A DNA stretch of 64,000 nt, from positions 310,001-374,000 of the forward strand of contig NZ_QJVJ01000006.1 in the NCBI RefSeq assembly GCF_003217775.1, in the 5' to 3' direction. The position numbers and the translations under genes are program-made. Each line of letters begins with the position of its first letter. Position 1 is the first letter of the stretch. This document shows, piece by piece, positions 40,001 through 47,859 of the stretch. The notes below the pieces were generated by a model that saw nothing but the letters and a program-made list of their open reading frames with translations, did no database searches and was not told the DNA's origin. This stretch comes from Paenibacillus flagellatus. GTDB taxonomy: Bacteria > Bacillota > Bacilli > Paenibacillales > NBRC-103111.

Positions 40001-40908
40001 TAGGCCGGGAAGTCGTTCGTCGGGAACTTGTACCCGCTCGCCGGGTCGGTCAGCTTCCACGGCTCGTTCAGCGGGTCCGCCTTCCACGGGTAGTTGCCGT
40101 ATGGCTTCAGGTCGCCGGACACCGGGCTGAAGTTGCCCGTCAGCTGGTTCGTATTGTAGCTGCGCGGAATCGCCTGCGTCGGCACGAGGTTCCACAGCCC
40201 CTCGTAGCCGAGCGCGACAAAAGCGTCCGCCCGGGCCAGCACCCCGTCCCGCAGCGCCGCGGCCCAGTCGTACTGCTGCACGTTGTCGCGCGCGGCGGCC
40301 ATCTTCGCCTCGGTGAAATACGTCCGGCGCGTCTTGCTGTTCGTGACGGAGCCGAGCTCGGTCAGCACGAGCCGGTTCGGGTACATGACCGTCCCCGTCC
40401 CGTTGCCGGCCCCGTTCCCTTTATCCGTCGCCGTCAGCGTAATCGTATGCTTGCCGGCGGCGAGCGTCAGCCGTCCGACGAGCAGGTCCGGCCGCGGGTA
40501 TTGGCCCGTCACGCTGTAAAAGCCGTACCGGCCGACCTTCGCGCCGTCGATGGCGACGTCGGCGGTGCCGCCGTCCTGGGCGGTCATGCCGCCCAGCTTG
40601 ATCGCATACGTCCCGCTCTGCGCGACGTCGAATTCGAACGTCCGCGACGGGCTCGCCGTCGTCGACTGGATTTTGACCCCGTTGGCGGCCGCCGTCACCT
40701 TCGGCGCCGCATTCGGGTCGCCTACGAGCGCAACGGGGCGCTCCGTTCCGGAAGCGCTTCCGAAACGGTAAACGGTCGTATCGGGCATGACGAATTCCCC
40801 TTCCGTCGGTTCCGCCGAAGCGGCGTTCGGCGCCGCGATCGTCAGAACGGATAACAGCATCAGCAGACACATTGCGACCGATAGCGGCCGTCTTGCATAT
40901 GAACTCAT
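37042..40908 (-). CDS. Secreted heparinase II/III-like polysaccharide lyase-type protein
   Basis: A 1,288-residue secreted protein with a signal peptide (cleavage near ASA, residue 32). Residues 40-190 are a beta domain with a CBM-like look; about 200-720 is an all-alpha toroid (TYFTEAKMAAAR, FVAYYAHWFAWYG, NNGFHQSAVAMAAVVHD); about 730-1000 is a heparinase II/III beta-sandwich start (SGGHGHRDALNIGLYGFG, NTISHNTVLVDK, VDFFRVKGGNEHHFSFH), whose His and Tyr residues match the lyase catalytic pattern. The C-terminus has Ig-like/BIG-type domains. The ATG at 40908 follows GGGAGGG. It likely cleaves an acidic polysaccharide outside the cell. Polymer specificity cannot be read. Promoter, long leader and a cre-like site lie upstream. 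Confidence 0.85.
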   Translation of the reverse strand: MSSYARRPLSVAMCLLMLLSVLTIAAPNAASAEPTEGEFVMPDTTVYRFGSASGTERPVALVGDPNAAPKVTAAANGVKIQSTTASPSRTFEFDVAQSGTYAIKLGGMTAQDGGTADVAIDGAKVGRYGFYSVTGQYPRPDLLVGRLTLAAGKHTITLTATDKGNGAGNGTGTVMYPNRLVLTELGSVTNSKTRRTYFTEAKMAAARDNVQQYDWAAALRDGVLARADAFVALGYEGLWNLVPTQAIPRSYNTNQLTGNFSPVSGDLKPYGNYPWKADPLNEPWKLTDPASGYKFPTNDFPAYYRSGLDEHGNFDPKRADRSLLVNTLYPEKGPTWGVDDGYGWVDPATNKRYTFVAYYAHWFAWYGSPANVHGALSSLQSAYIYTGDEKYAKAGAVLLDRVADIYPSMDVAEFSNAIYVNSHGGTGDGKVVGSIWETSLVKVFIGAYDAFFTAFDAPDVVSFLQAKGQQYDLPLKNSGAELRRNVEDGILRQVKPGMYWDQIRGNNGFHQSAVAMAAVVHDTLPETKQWLDFVFQPGTFVNQIPRRVTGGNVLFSMVNDVDRDGHGNEAGPGYNRLWIGNYLTVADVLDGYDKYPAADLYENVKFRKMFQAMYPLLMLGKYTPSIGDSGTTGQPGVLVDKAQSIKAFERFGDPVYAQLAYMLNGNKTEGIHSDVYTPDPNKVARDIEAVIAQYGPLDLDSVNLTGYGFAGLRDGEAGADEDTRRGLWMYYGRSGGHGHRDALNIGLYGFGLDLAPDLGYPEQANATDVNRFEWVQNTISHNTVLVDKQKQLAQWDGTPTLYDDSPMVKLIEVEAPEAYPQTERYKRTSAMIKVDGANSYVVDFFRVKGGNEHHFSFHAAEGPVTTEGLDLTAQPTGTYAGPDVEFGQRPAGDSVTGSGYTGPGFHWLKNVERDDAPPSRFSVDYDVVDTWRVLPQDENIHVRLTMVGDVDDVALADGVPPQNKPGNPKSVKYVVAHRSGTDLDSTFASVIEPYKDQRFVSSIEEAAVAPAEGTVTSSVYGVKALKVRLTDDRTDYIVSSLDPNAAVVVDGAVRFQGAFGVYSEKDGQPVFAYANDGAYIGKAGTSFESAGVARLEGTVVDFTKELSLDNRLKAELDLQGQDPLSLVGASVYVRNDGKRNATYLIRSVTPLGGNLYEFGLGDVTLIRSYASPTDLSQGFVYDVAAGNAFSIPLARQRLWLSDVRIEAPKTELGKNETVDLQVKGFYADGSEADLTGYDFEWSSDRPNVANVNGQERLKAHNQGNATVSTPVTLDGVTRTGSLAVSVTR

Positions 40909-40975
40909 CCGTTTCCCTCCCGTGTGTCCCTTATTGGAATCATGAGGTCGATTCTGGATGCGGTCTACCTAACGT

Positions 40976-40989
40976 TGGCAGCGCTTTCA
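40976..40989. promoter_or_regulatory. cre-like (CcpA/LacI-type) operator upstream of the heparinase-like gene
   Basis: TGGCAGCGCTTTCA differs from TGNAANCGNWNNCA at one position and is partly palindromic around AGCGCT. It lies in the leader, about 70 bases before the start and about 85 bases after the predicted transcript start, a placement suited to roadblock repression. Confidence 0.5.
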
Positions 40990-41077
40990 ATCGAGACGCC
41001 TCTCACCTTCCTTTCCTTGTCTGTCCGTCATCGCGAACATAACCTGTATGTAAGCTGTATTGTACCTGTTCGTGTTT

Positions 41078-41106
41078 ATTATAATCCCGCTTCCTCCGTT
41101 TGACTA
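41078..41106 (-). promoter_or_regulatory. Promoter of the heparinase-like gene
   Basis: On the minus strand TAGTCA (41101-41106) and consensus TATAAT (41078-41083) are spaced by 17 bases. The transcript would have a leader of about 160 bases before the ATG at 40908, including the cre-like site. Confidence 0.55.
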
Positions 41107-41130
41107 GTGCCACCCGAAAGAATCGCACGA

Positions 41131-41158
41131 AAAAAAACCGCCGGAACGAATCCGGCGG
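41131..41158 (-). terminator. Terminator (distal copy) of the chemoreceptor transcript
   Basis: On the minus strand the hairpin CCGCCGGA/TCCGGCGG is followed by TTTTTTTT. A nearly identical hairpin lies at 41376-41398, closer to the chemoreceptor stop but without a U-tract; the two are separated by an inverted-repeat element. Confidence 0.85.
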
Positions 41159-41375
41159 CCGAGGCTGTTAAGAAAGTCGGCAAAGAGATGATGTAAAGAA
41201 GGCATGGGGCAGGGGAATGCGCTTCACTTCCGTTAAACACGAGTTGTTTTCTTTGAAAAATGGCGGGTAAGCAATGCTGTCGCATTGCTCTCAAGTCAGA
41301 CGCTTCGCTTTACGCACATCTCCCCTGCCCCATTTTGTATCTCATTGCACCCTTTGGACTTTCTCAACAAGCTGA
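41159..41375. mobile_element. MITE-like inverted-repeat element inserted in a terminator
   Basis: The two ends are imperfect inverted repeats: reading inwards, the left end has GCTGTTAAGAAAGTC then ATGGGGCAGGGG, and the right end (reverse complement) has GCTTGTTGAGAAAGTC then ATGGGGCAGGGG. The interior of about 100 bases has no open gene but has a perfect 8-bp hairpin AGCAATGC/GCATTGCT (around 41270-41289) and similar CGCTTCAC/CGCTTTAC segments. The GC content is lower than the flanks. The element is bordered on both sides by near-identical terminator hairpins. It looks like a non-autonomous insertion element; I could not name the family. Confidence 0.55.
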
Positions 41376-41398
41376 GCCGCCGGAACGAGTCCGGCGGC
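41376..41398. repeat. Proximal copy of the terminator hairpin
   Basis: GCCGCCGGA/TCCGGCGGC with loop ACGAG or similar differs by one base from the copy at 41138-41158 (GAGTCC versus GAATCC). It has no U-tract on the minus strand, so it is likely non-functional as a terminator alone. It may be a long target duplication or part of the inserted unit. Confidence 0.7.
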
Positions 41399-41420
41399 CG
41401 CGTTCTTGGATGCGATCGCC

Positions 41421-43052
41421 TTACAATTTGAAAATGCCCACCGACCTGTTCAGCTCTTCCGCCAAACGGGTCAGCGACTCCGAGGAGGCGGCCGTCTCCT
41501 GCGTGGCGGCGGCCGATTGCTCGCTCGCGGATGCGATCGCCCCGATATGGGTCAGGATCGAATCCGATTGCGCCGCCTCCTGCTCGCTGGCCGCCGCGAT
41601 TTCCGTCACTTTTTGCGCGGACTCGTTGACGGTACCGACGATTTGGACGAACGCCTTCTCCGTTTCCCGCGACTGGGCGACGGTATCCGATACGACCTCG
41701 ACACTGTCCCGCGTATTGGCCTGGATGCCCCTGATGATTTGCCCGATCTGCTTCGTCGCTTCGCCGCTCCGCTCGGCCAGCTTGCGCACCTCGTCGGCGA
41801 CGACCGCGAAGCCGCGCCCCTGCTCGCCGGCCCTCGCCGCCTCGATCGCCGCGTTCAGCGCGAGCAAATTCGTCTGCTCGGCGATTTCGTCGATGACCTC
41901 GACGATTTGGCCGATTTTGACCGAATCTTCCTCCAGCCGGGCCATCTGCTCGTTCACCCGGTTCAACCCTTCGATCGTCGTATAGATCGCGCCGCTGCCT
42001 TCGCGGGCGAGCGCGGACGTCTTCTCGCATATTTCGGCCGCCGCTTCGGCGTTTTGCGCGACCGAGGTAATGGCGAGCGCCAGCTCCTTGAACTGCTGCT
42101 CCATCAGCTGCGTCGACTCGGCTTGGTCGGCGCTGCTGGCGGCGATTTCCTCCGTGCCGGCCCGGATTTGCCCGGAAGCGGAGGCGACGTTTTGCGAGGA
42201 CAACAAAATATGCTCGATCAGACCGCGCAAATGCTCGATCATGTCGTTGACGGAGCCGCCCAGCGTGCCGATTTCGTCCTTCGTCCGGATATCGACCTTC
42301 TCCGACAGGTCGCCCTGGGCCACCTTTTTCATATGCTCGGAAATGCGCAAGACGGGCCCGGTAATGCGGTATACGAAAAAGACGGCGACGACCAGCCCCG
42401 CCGCGACGGCTATCGAAAGCGTAACGGCCAGCATCGTCAAAATCCGGTTCGCGCTTTTATTGAAATCCATCGTGTACGCGCCGCCGCTGACGATCCAGCC
42501 CCAATGGGGCTCCGCCTCGGAGTAAACGATCTTCATGCCGGACTTGTCCGGGTTCGTCGGCAGAGGCCAGACGTACTCGGTAAACCCTCCGCCGTTGCGG
42601 CTCTGCTTGATCATATCCTGGACGAAATAAAACCCGCTTTCGTCCTTCGTGTTCCACAAGTTTTGCCCTTCCAGGCTCGGGTGGGCGAGCTCGGTCGCTT
42701 TGTCGTCCATAATGAACAAATAGCCGTTTTCGCCGATATCGATTTTTTTGTTGAGCGGCCGTTTGCCGTCGGCCCCTTTCGGGCCCAAAATCATTTGCTT
42801 GACCTGCTCCTGGGCGTCCTCCAGACGGATTCGCCCCTCCTTGACGGACGCATCCAATACCGCGATCGTCCCCACGACGGCGCGAACGTCGTTTTTCAGC
42901 CGGATTCGGCCGGAATCGTCCAAGCTTTGCTTCGCTTGCGCGTACGCCACGATGCCGATCGTCAAGCTGGGCAGCACGAGCAGGGCCAAGCAGACCATAA
43001 TGAACTTCGCCCGCAAGGAACGAAAAAACTGCAGTTTGCGCTTTGCTTTCAT
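41421..43052 (-). CDS. Methyl-accepting chemotaxis protein
   Basis: A 543-residue chemoreceptor: first membrane segment (residues 15-38), extracytoplasmic single-Cache-like domain (about 40-200; [23 protein letters not shown] is typical of sCache_2, which binds small carboxylates), second membrane segment (about 208-232), HAMP (about 232-285) and the signalling coiled-coil with the conserved hairpin [32 protein letters not shown] (split here for length; around residue 400). The ATG at 43052 follows GGGGAG. It is divergent from a Gfo/Idh/MocA gene across an AT-rich region (43053-43290). Confidence 0.92.
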   Translation of the reverse strand: MKAKRKLQFFRSLRAKFIMVCLALLVLPSLTIGIVAYAQAKQSLDDSGRIRLKNDVRAVVGTIAVLDASVKEGRIRLEDAQEQVKQMILGPKGADGKRPLNKKIDIGENGYLFIMDDKATELAHPSLEGQNLWNTKDESGFYFVQDMIKQSRNGGGFTEYVWPLPTNPDKSGMKIVYSEAEPHWGWIVSGGAYTMDFNKSANRILTMLAVTLSIAVAAGLVVAVFFVYRITGPVLRISEHMKKVAQGDLSEKVDIRTKDEIGTLGGSVNDMIEHLRGLIEHILLSSQNVASASGQIRAGTEEIAASSADQAESTQLMEQQFKELALAITSVAQNAEAAAEICEKTSALAREGSGAIYTTIEGLNRVNEQMARLEEDSVKIGQIVEVIDEIAEQTNLLALNAAIEAARAGEQGRGFAVVADEVRKLAERSGEATKQIGQIIRGIQANTRDSVEVVSDTVAQSRETEKAFVQIVGTVNESAQKVTEIAAASEQEAAQSDSILTHIGAIASASEQSAAATQETAASSESLTRLAEELNRSVGIFKL

Positions 43053-43290
43053 GGACGACTCCCCTGTTCCCCACGACGGTTTTTTTCGACATAATCCGTC
43101 ATATTGTAGTATGTAAGTAGTAGTATTTTATCATATTTTGTCGCAATATGTAACAACATTCCTCTCTTCGTCAAACGGTGGAAGCGAGGGCTCTTTTTGG
43201 CGCAAAATAAAGGGAGAACCGTCCCGGCGGCAGCGCTATAATAGGCGGTAAGAGACATAATCGCACACACGGACAAGGAGGCGGACGCAC

Positions 43291-44349
43291 ATGACTCACG
43301 CTCACGCGACACATCCATTCCGCATTGCGGTCGCAGGCTGCGGGGGGATGGCCGACACCTGGATCGATTACGTGACCAAACGCGGCGACGCCCGGATCGT
43401 CGCCCTCGTCGACATCCGGCCGGAATCGGCCCGCGCGGCGGCCGGCAAGCACGGTCTCGACTGCCCGGTCTTTACGGACGTCCGGCAGGCGATCGAGCGG
43501 ACGGGAGCGAACCTCGTCTTCGACATTACGATTCCCGCCAGCCATTATGCGATCGCCACGACCGCCATGGAGCTCGGGTGCGACGTCTTCGGCGAGAAGC
43601 CGCTCGCGGAGACGATGGCGCAATGCGACGAGATCGTCCGGGTGTCCGAGCGGACCGGACGAACGCACGCGGTCATGCAAAACCGCCGCTACGACCCGCG
43701 CATCCGGGCGCTGCGGGAGCTGCTTCGCGGCGGCGCGATCGGCAAGCCGGGCTATTTCGGCGCGGATTTTTTCCTGGGGCCGCACTTCGGCGGATTCCGC
43801 GAAACGATGGACAGCCCGCTCCTGATCGACATGGCCATCCATACGTTCGATCAAGCCCGGTTTCTGTCCGGCGCCGACCCGGTATCGGTCTACTGCCACG
43901 AGTTCAACCCGGCCGGCTCCTGGTACGCAGGTGCGGCGGCGGCCGTCTGCATTTTTGAAATGTCGGACGGGTCCGTCTTCTGCTACCGGGGCTCCTGGTG
44001 CGCGGAAGGCGCGCCGACGTCGTGGGAGTCGTCGTGGCGCATTACGGGCGAGCGCGGAACGGCCCTATGGGACGGCCACGGCGCCCCGTACGCGGAGGTC
44101 GTCGCCGACAGCGGCCAAGACATCAAATGGATGCGCGACGTCCGACGCATCGAGACGAGTCCGGAGCCGCAGACGGCCTCGTTCCATCATGGCGCTCTGG
44201 ACGCCATGTTCGCGGCGCTAGTCGAACGGCGGAGGCCGGAAACCGACTGCCGGGATAACCGGTACAGCATGGCCATGGTGCTGGCCGCGCTCGAAAGCTC
44301 CCGGCGGGGCGCCAAAATCGCCGTCGCCGACCTTATGGGCGGCCCGTGA
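43291..44349 (+). CDS. Gfo/Idh/MocA-family oxidoreductase
   Basis: A 352-residue NAD(P)-dependent dehydrogenase with Rossmann start IAVAGCGGMADTWID, active-site Lys in EKPLAETMAQCDE (near residue 100) and a C-terminal alpha/beta domain with DMAIHTFDQARF (the His of this family). It oxidises or reduces a sugar, polyol or keto-sugar. The ATG at 43291 has AAGGAGG 9 bases upstream, and a TATAAT at 43237-43242 is the probable -10 element. It stands alone with a terminator behind it. Confidence 0.88.
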   Translation: MTHAHATHPFRIAVAGCGGMADTWIDYVTKRGDARIVALVDIRPESARAAAGKHGLDCPVFTDVRQAIERTGANLVFDITIPASHYAIATTAMELGCDVFGEKPLAETMAQCDEIVRVSERTGRTHAVMQNRRYDPRIRALRELLRGGAIGKPGYFGADFFLGPHFGGFRETMDSPLLIDMAIHTFDQARFLSGADPVSVYCHEFNPAGSWYAGAAAAVCIFEMSDGSVFCYRGSWCAEGAPTSWESSWRITGERGTALWDGHGAPYAEVVADSGQDIKWMRDVRRIETSPEPQTASFHHGALDAMFAALVERRRPETDCRDNRYSMAMVLAALESSRRGAKIAVADLMGGP

Positions 44350-44422
44350 AACGGCGACCGGGCGGCCGCTCTCATCGTGAAGGCGCCGTCCCGCGAAAAC
44401 CGCCGAATTTCGTCCGCACGCC

Positions 44423-44463
44423 AAAAAACCGCCGGAGCAATCTTGCTGCTCCAGCGGTTTTTT
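44423..44463. terminator. Bidirectional terminator between the oxidoreductase and iron-uptake genes
   Basis: AAAAAACCGC and GCGGTTTTTT flank a GGAGCA/TGCTCC inner stem, giving U-tracts on both strands. It serves the plus gene ending at 44349 and the minus operon ending at 44480. Confidence 0.9.
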
Positions 44464-44479
44464 GTTGGCGGCGAGCCGG

Positions 44480-45496
44480 TTACGATCCGTTCGCTCCCGT
44501 CAGCTTGCCGACGATAAATTCGAGCTGCTCTTCCAGCGAGACGGGGTCGTTGAACAGCGAGCCTTGGCGATCGATCGTAAATACGCGGCCGTTTTTGACC
44601 GCGGGCAGGTTTTTCCAGACCGCGCTCCCGTACGTTACCTCGGGATCGGCGGTGTCGCCGGTCCACGGGCTGGTGAACACGTAATCGCCGGCATAGTCGG
44701 GCAGCTGCTCCAGCGAAAGGCTGGCGTAGCCTTTGCCGCTGTCGATCGCTTCCTTCTGGATAATTGGTGGCGCCTTTAGCTGAAATTCCCCGTACACGAT
44801 TTCGCCGCCTCTCGCGAAGCTGTGTCCGAACGCGTAGATGCCTTTGGCATACGGCTGCAAAATCGACACGGTACCGTCCCCGACCGCGGCCTTCACCTTC
44901 GGCCGGTAATCGGCGATTTTTCGATCCCAGCGCTCAATCCACGCCTTCGCCTTATCCTCGTTGCCGGTCATCCTCCCGAATTCGAGCAGCTGCTCCCGCA
45001 CGGGCAGCTTCCCGTACTCGATCGCCACCGTCGGGGCGATTTTGCTCAGCTTCTCGAGGACGGCCGGCTCGACGATCGACAGCACGATGATCAGATCGGG
45101 CTGCAGCTGCAAAATCTTCTCGATCGACTGCCCGTCTCCGAGATTGTCGACGCCGTCCAATTTGCCTTTGAAATAAGGATTGTCCGCCGCCTGCTGCTTG
45201 ACGCCGACCGGCTTGATGCCGAGCGTGAGCAAATGGCCGACGTAGCTGTTCGCCAGCTCGACGACGCGCTTCGGATGCTTCGGGATTTGCACTTCCCCGT
45301 TGGCGGCCCGGTACGTGATCGTCTCGTTCGCGTCCCCGGACGCGCCTTGGCCGGACGAACCGGCGGCCGGAGCCGGCGAGGAGGACGAATCGGGGGCGCT
45401 CGGTCCCGACGAGCCTTGGCCGCACGCCGACAAGACCGCGAGCGCCATCGCCAGCACCAAGAATAAACCGTATCGTTGAAGCTGCCTGTTTCTCAT
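44480..45496 (-). CDS. Iron-siderophore ABC transporter substrate-binding lipoprotein
   Basis: A 338-residue lipoprotein with lipobox LSAC (Cys25) and a FeuA/FhuD-type helical-backbone binding fold: PKHPKRVVELANSYVGHLLTLG near residue 75 and KILQLQPDLIIVLS near 125. It captures a ferric siderophore. The ATG at 45496 follows GGAGG. It is the last gene of a permease-permease-lipoprotein operon headed by a Fur box. No ATPase gene is present; as in the B. subtilis feu system, a shared ATPase encoded elsewhere may energise it. Confidence 0.9.
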   Translation of the reverse strand: MRNRQLQRYGLFLVLAMALAVLSACGQGSSGPSAPDSSSSPAPAAGSSGQGASGDANETITYRAANGEVQIPKHPKRVVELANSYVGHLLTLGIKPVGVKQQAADNPYFKGKLDGVDNLGDGQSIEKILQLQPDLIIVLSIVEPAVLEKLSKIAPTVAIEYGKLPVREQLLEFGRMTGNEDKAKAWIERWDRKIADYRPKVKAAVGDGTVSILQPYAKGIYAFGHSFARGGEIVYGEFQLKAPPIIQKEAIDSGKGYASLSLEQLPDYAGDYVFTSPWTGDTADPEVTYGSAVWKNLPAVKNGRVFTIDRQGSLFNDPVSLEEQLEFIVGKLTGANGS

Positions 45497-45536
45497 CGTT
45501 CTATGGATACCTCCGTTTAAGGTAGAATGGCCTTCG

Positions 45537-46571
45537 TTATTTCGAGCGCATCAGCAAATAAAGGAAGTAAGGCGCGCCGATGACCGCGACGACGATGCCG
45601 GCCGGAATTTCCGACGGCTGCAGAATCGACCGTCCGATCGTATCGGCCGCGATCAGAAGCAGACCGCCCGCCAGCGCCGACGCCGGCAGCAGCAGCTGAT
45701 GCTTCGGGCCGACGAGCCGCCGGGCCACATGCGGGCCGATCAGGCCGACGAAGCCGATGCCTCCGCTCACCGCGACGGCGGAGCCGGCGAGGCCGACCGC
45801 GGCCGCAAGCAGCAGCAGCCGCTCCCTGCCCACCGGAACGCCGAGTCCGGCCGCCGTCTGTTCGCCGAGGTTCAGCACATTGAGGACGCGAGCCTTCCGG
45901 ATCGCGAACGGAAGGAGCGCCGCGGTCCACGGCAGCAGGGCGAGCACGTATTTCCAGTTCGTGCCCCATATGCTTCCGGCGAGCCAGGTGGCCGCGAGCT
46001 GGTATTTATCCGGGTCGAGCCGCAGCGTCAGGACGATCATCGCCGCGGCGATGCCCGCGGCCACGGCGATACCGGTCAGCACGAGCCGGGTCGGCGAGAT
46101 GCCTTCGTGCTTCCGGTAGGCCAGCGAGTAGATCGAGAGCGCCGCCGCCCCCGCTCCGACGAGCGCCAGCAGCGGCAGCATATAGGCGGGTGCCGCGCTG
46201 CCGGCGGGGTAGAAGGAAATGAAAAGCATAACCGCCAGCCCCGCTCCGGCATTGATCCCGAGTATGCCCGGATCGGCGAGCGCGTTGCGGGATACGCCCT
46301 GCAGGATGCAGCCCGCCACGGAAAGCCCGGCGCCGACGAGGACGGACAGCACGATCCGGGGCAGCCGGAATTCGAACAAAATAAGCGATTGCTTCGCCGT
46401 CCCCATGCCGAACAGCGTCTTCGTCACATCCGACGGCGACAGGCGAATGTGCCCGGTGTTCATGCTGATGACGAACGTGCCGACGATGAGCGCGGTCAGG
46501 ACCGCCATAACGGCGATTCCCCGGTTCCGTCTTCGCCGGGCGGCCGATGCGACCGATACCGCCGTCTCCAT
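45537..46571 (-). CDS. FecCD-family iron-siderophore permease (second)
   Basis: A 344-residue permease with about ten membrane segments and FecCD signatures FRLPRIVLSVLVGAGLSVAG (near residue 70) and GGIGFVGLIGPHVARRLVG (near 275). The ATG at 46571 overlaps the previous stop as TAATG, with CGGAGGGAG upstream. The longer open frame to 47456 lies over the first permease and is shadow. It pairs with the first permease as a heterodimer. Confidence 0.92.
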   Translation of the reverse strand: METAVSVASAARRRRNRGIAVMAVLTALIVGTFVISMNTGHIRLSPSDVTKTLFGMGTAKQSLILFEFRLPRIVLSVLVGAGLSVAGCILQGVSRNALADPGILGINAGAGLAVMLFISFYPAGSAAPAYMLPLLALVGAGAAALSIYSLAYRKHEGISPTRLVLTGIAVAAGIAAAMIVLTLRLDPDKYQLAATWLAGSIWGTNWKYVLALLPWTAALLPFAIRKARVLNVLNLGEQTAAGLGVPVGRERLLLLAAAVGLAGSAVAVSGGIGFVGLIGPHVARRLVGPKHQLLLPASALAGGLLLIAADTIGRSILQPSEIPAGIVVAVIGAPYFLYLLMRSK

Positions 46572-47623
46572 TACAGCTCCCTCCGCTCTTTGCGTGCAAG
46601 GTATAGAAAAAACGGCACCCCGATTAAGGCGATGACGGCCCCGATCGGCGTCTCGTGAGGCGGGTTGACCATTCGGGCCCCGAGGTCCGCGAATACGACG
46701 AGCAGGCTGCCGAGCACGGCCGAGCACGGGACGATCCAGCGATAGTCGACCCCGACCAGAAACCGCGTCAAATGCGGAATGAGCAGTCCGACGAAGCCGA
46801 CCGCTCCGACGATCGCCACCGCGGATCCGGCCAATACGAGCACGATCGCCGTTCCGGCCAGCTTGATGAGCCAGGTGCGCTGCCCGAGACCGGCCGCCAC
46901 CTCCTCGCCGAGGCTGAGCAGCGTCACCGATCGGGCAAGCAGCATTGCGGCGAGGAGCGCGCCGCCGACCCACGGGAACATGATCTTCAGCTGAATCCAT
47001 TTCGTGCCCGCCATGCCGCCCGCATACCAGAACGCCAAGTCTTGGCCGATGCGGAAATGAAGCGCGATCCCTTCGCTCAGCGCCGTCAACAGGGCGCTCA
47101 CCGCGGCGCCCGCCAGCACGAGACGCACCGGCGTCAGCCCTCCCCGGGCCAGCGAGCCGATGCCGTACACGAGTCCGGCCCCGATCCCGGCGCCCGCAAA
47201 CGAGTACAGGATCAGATACAGGAACGGAAGACCGGGAAAAAAAGCGAAGCACAGCGCCAGCGCGAAGCCGGCTCCGGCGTTCAGGCCGAGCAGCCCCGAA
47301 TCGGCCATCGGATTGCGCGTCATGCCTTGCATGAGCGCGCCCGCGACGGCGAAGCCCGCTCCGACGAGCGCGCCGGCCAGCACGCGGGGCAGACGCAGCT
47401 CCTGCACGATCTGGTGCGGGGTCGACTGCGGATCGAACCGGAACACCGCCTCCCATACGGTGGACAAGGAAATGTCCGCCGCCCCGAAGGATATGGATAG
47501 CGCGATCCCGGCGAGCAACGCGCCGATTCCTCCGAGCAGCACGACAGAAGCGGCGAGCGGCCGCGTCCGCAGCTTCGGTGCCGATGCCCGCACCGCCGTA
47601 TTCGTCTTGGATATCGCCGACAT
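46571..47623 (-). CDS. FecCD-family iron-siderophore permease (first)
   Basis: A 350-residue permease, about ten membrane segments, with LRLPRVLAGALVGAGFAVAG and GAVGFVGLLIPHLTRFLVG signatures. I chose the ATG at 47623, which has AAGGAG about 8 bases upstream; an in-frame ATG at 47653 lies within the leader next to the Fur box. It is the first gene of the iron-uptake operon. Confidence 0.92.
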   Translation of the reverse strand: MSAISKTNTAVRASAPKLRTRPLAASVVLLGGIGALLAGIALSISFGAADISLSTVWEAVFRFDPQSTPHQIVQELRLPRVLAGALVGAGFAVAGALMQGMTRNPMADSGLLGLNAGAGFALALCFAFFPGLPFLYLILYSFAGAGIGAGLVYGIGSLARGGLTPVRLVLAGAAVSALLTALSEGIALHFRIGQDLAFWYAGGMAGTKWIQLKIMFPWVGGALLAAMLLARSVTLLSLGEEVAAGLGQRTWLIKLAGTAIVLVLAGSAVAIVGAVGFVGLLIPHLTRFLVGVDYRWIVPCSAVLGSLLVVFADLGARMVNPPHETPIGAVIALIGVPFFLYLARKERREL

Positions 47624-47661
47624 GGTACGTTCTCCTTCATTGCCGTTTTTCATTATGTAGT

Positions 47662-47680
47662 GATAATGAAAATCATTATC
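47662..47680. promoter_or_regulatory. Fur box of the iron-uptake operon
   Basis: GATAATGAAAATCATTATC matches the 19-base Fur consensus GATAATGATAATCATTATC at 18 positions. It lies about 40 bases before the permease start and overlaps the probable -10 region on the minus strand, so iron-replete Fur should block transcription. Confidence 0.92.
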
Positions 47681-47819
47681 ATCGAAAATGATTGTAACAA
47701 AAACGTCGCCCCCCGTCCATAACCGTTTTTAAGAAGCTGGCCGGTTTCCGATATCCCGATTCATTTTCCCGATAAACCGGGAAGCCTCCTCTATCCGCAA
47801 GGCGGCGGTTTTTCTTATC

Positions 47820-47829
47820 CTGTATACAG
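47820..47829. promoter_or_regulatory. Palindrome CTGTATACAG before the two-component operon
   Basis: A perfect 10-bp palindrome, 30 bases before the ATG at 47860 and overlapping a TATACA that could serve as -10 element. It may be an operator for the response regulator of this operon. Confidence 0.35.
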
Positions 47830-47859
47830 ATCTTGTAACTCGTCGGGAGGAAAGATAAG

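Noticed and set aside
37123-40854. A 1,243-codon open frame on the plus strand
   Set aside because: Antisense to the heparinase-like gene and without recognisable features; a codon-bias shadow.
41079-41294. A 71-residue minus-strand ORF within the inverted-repeat element
   Set aside because: It spans the element end, a terminator and part of a promoter and has no transposase-like feature.
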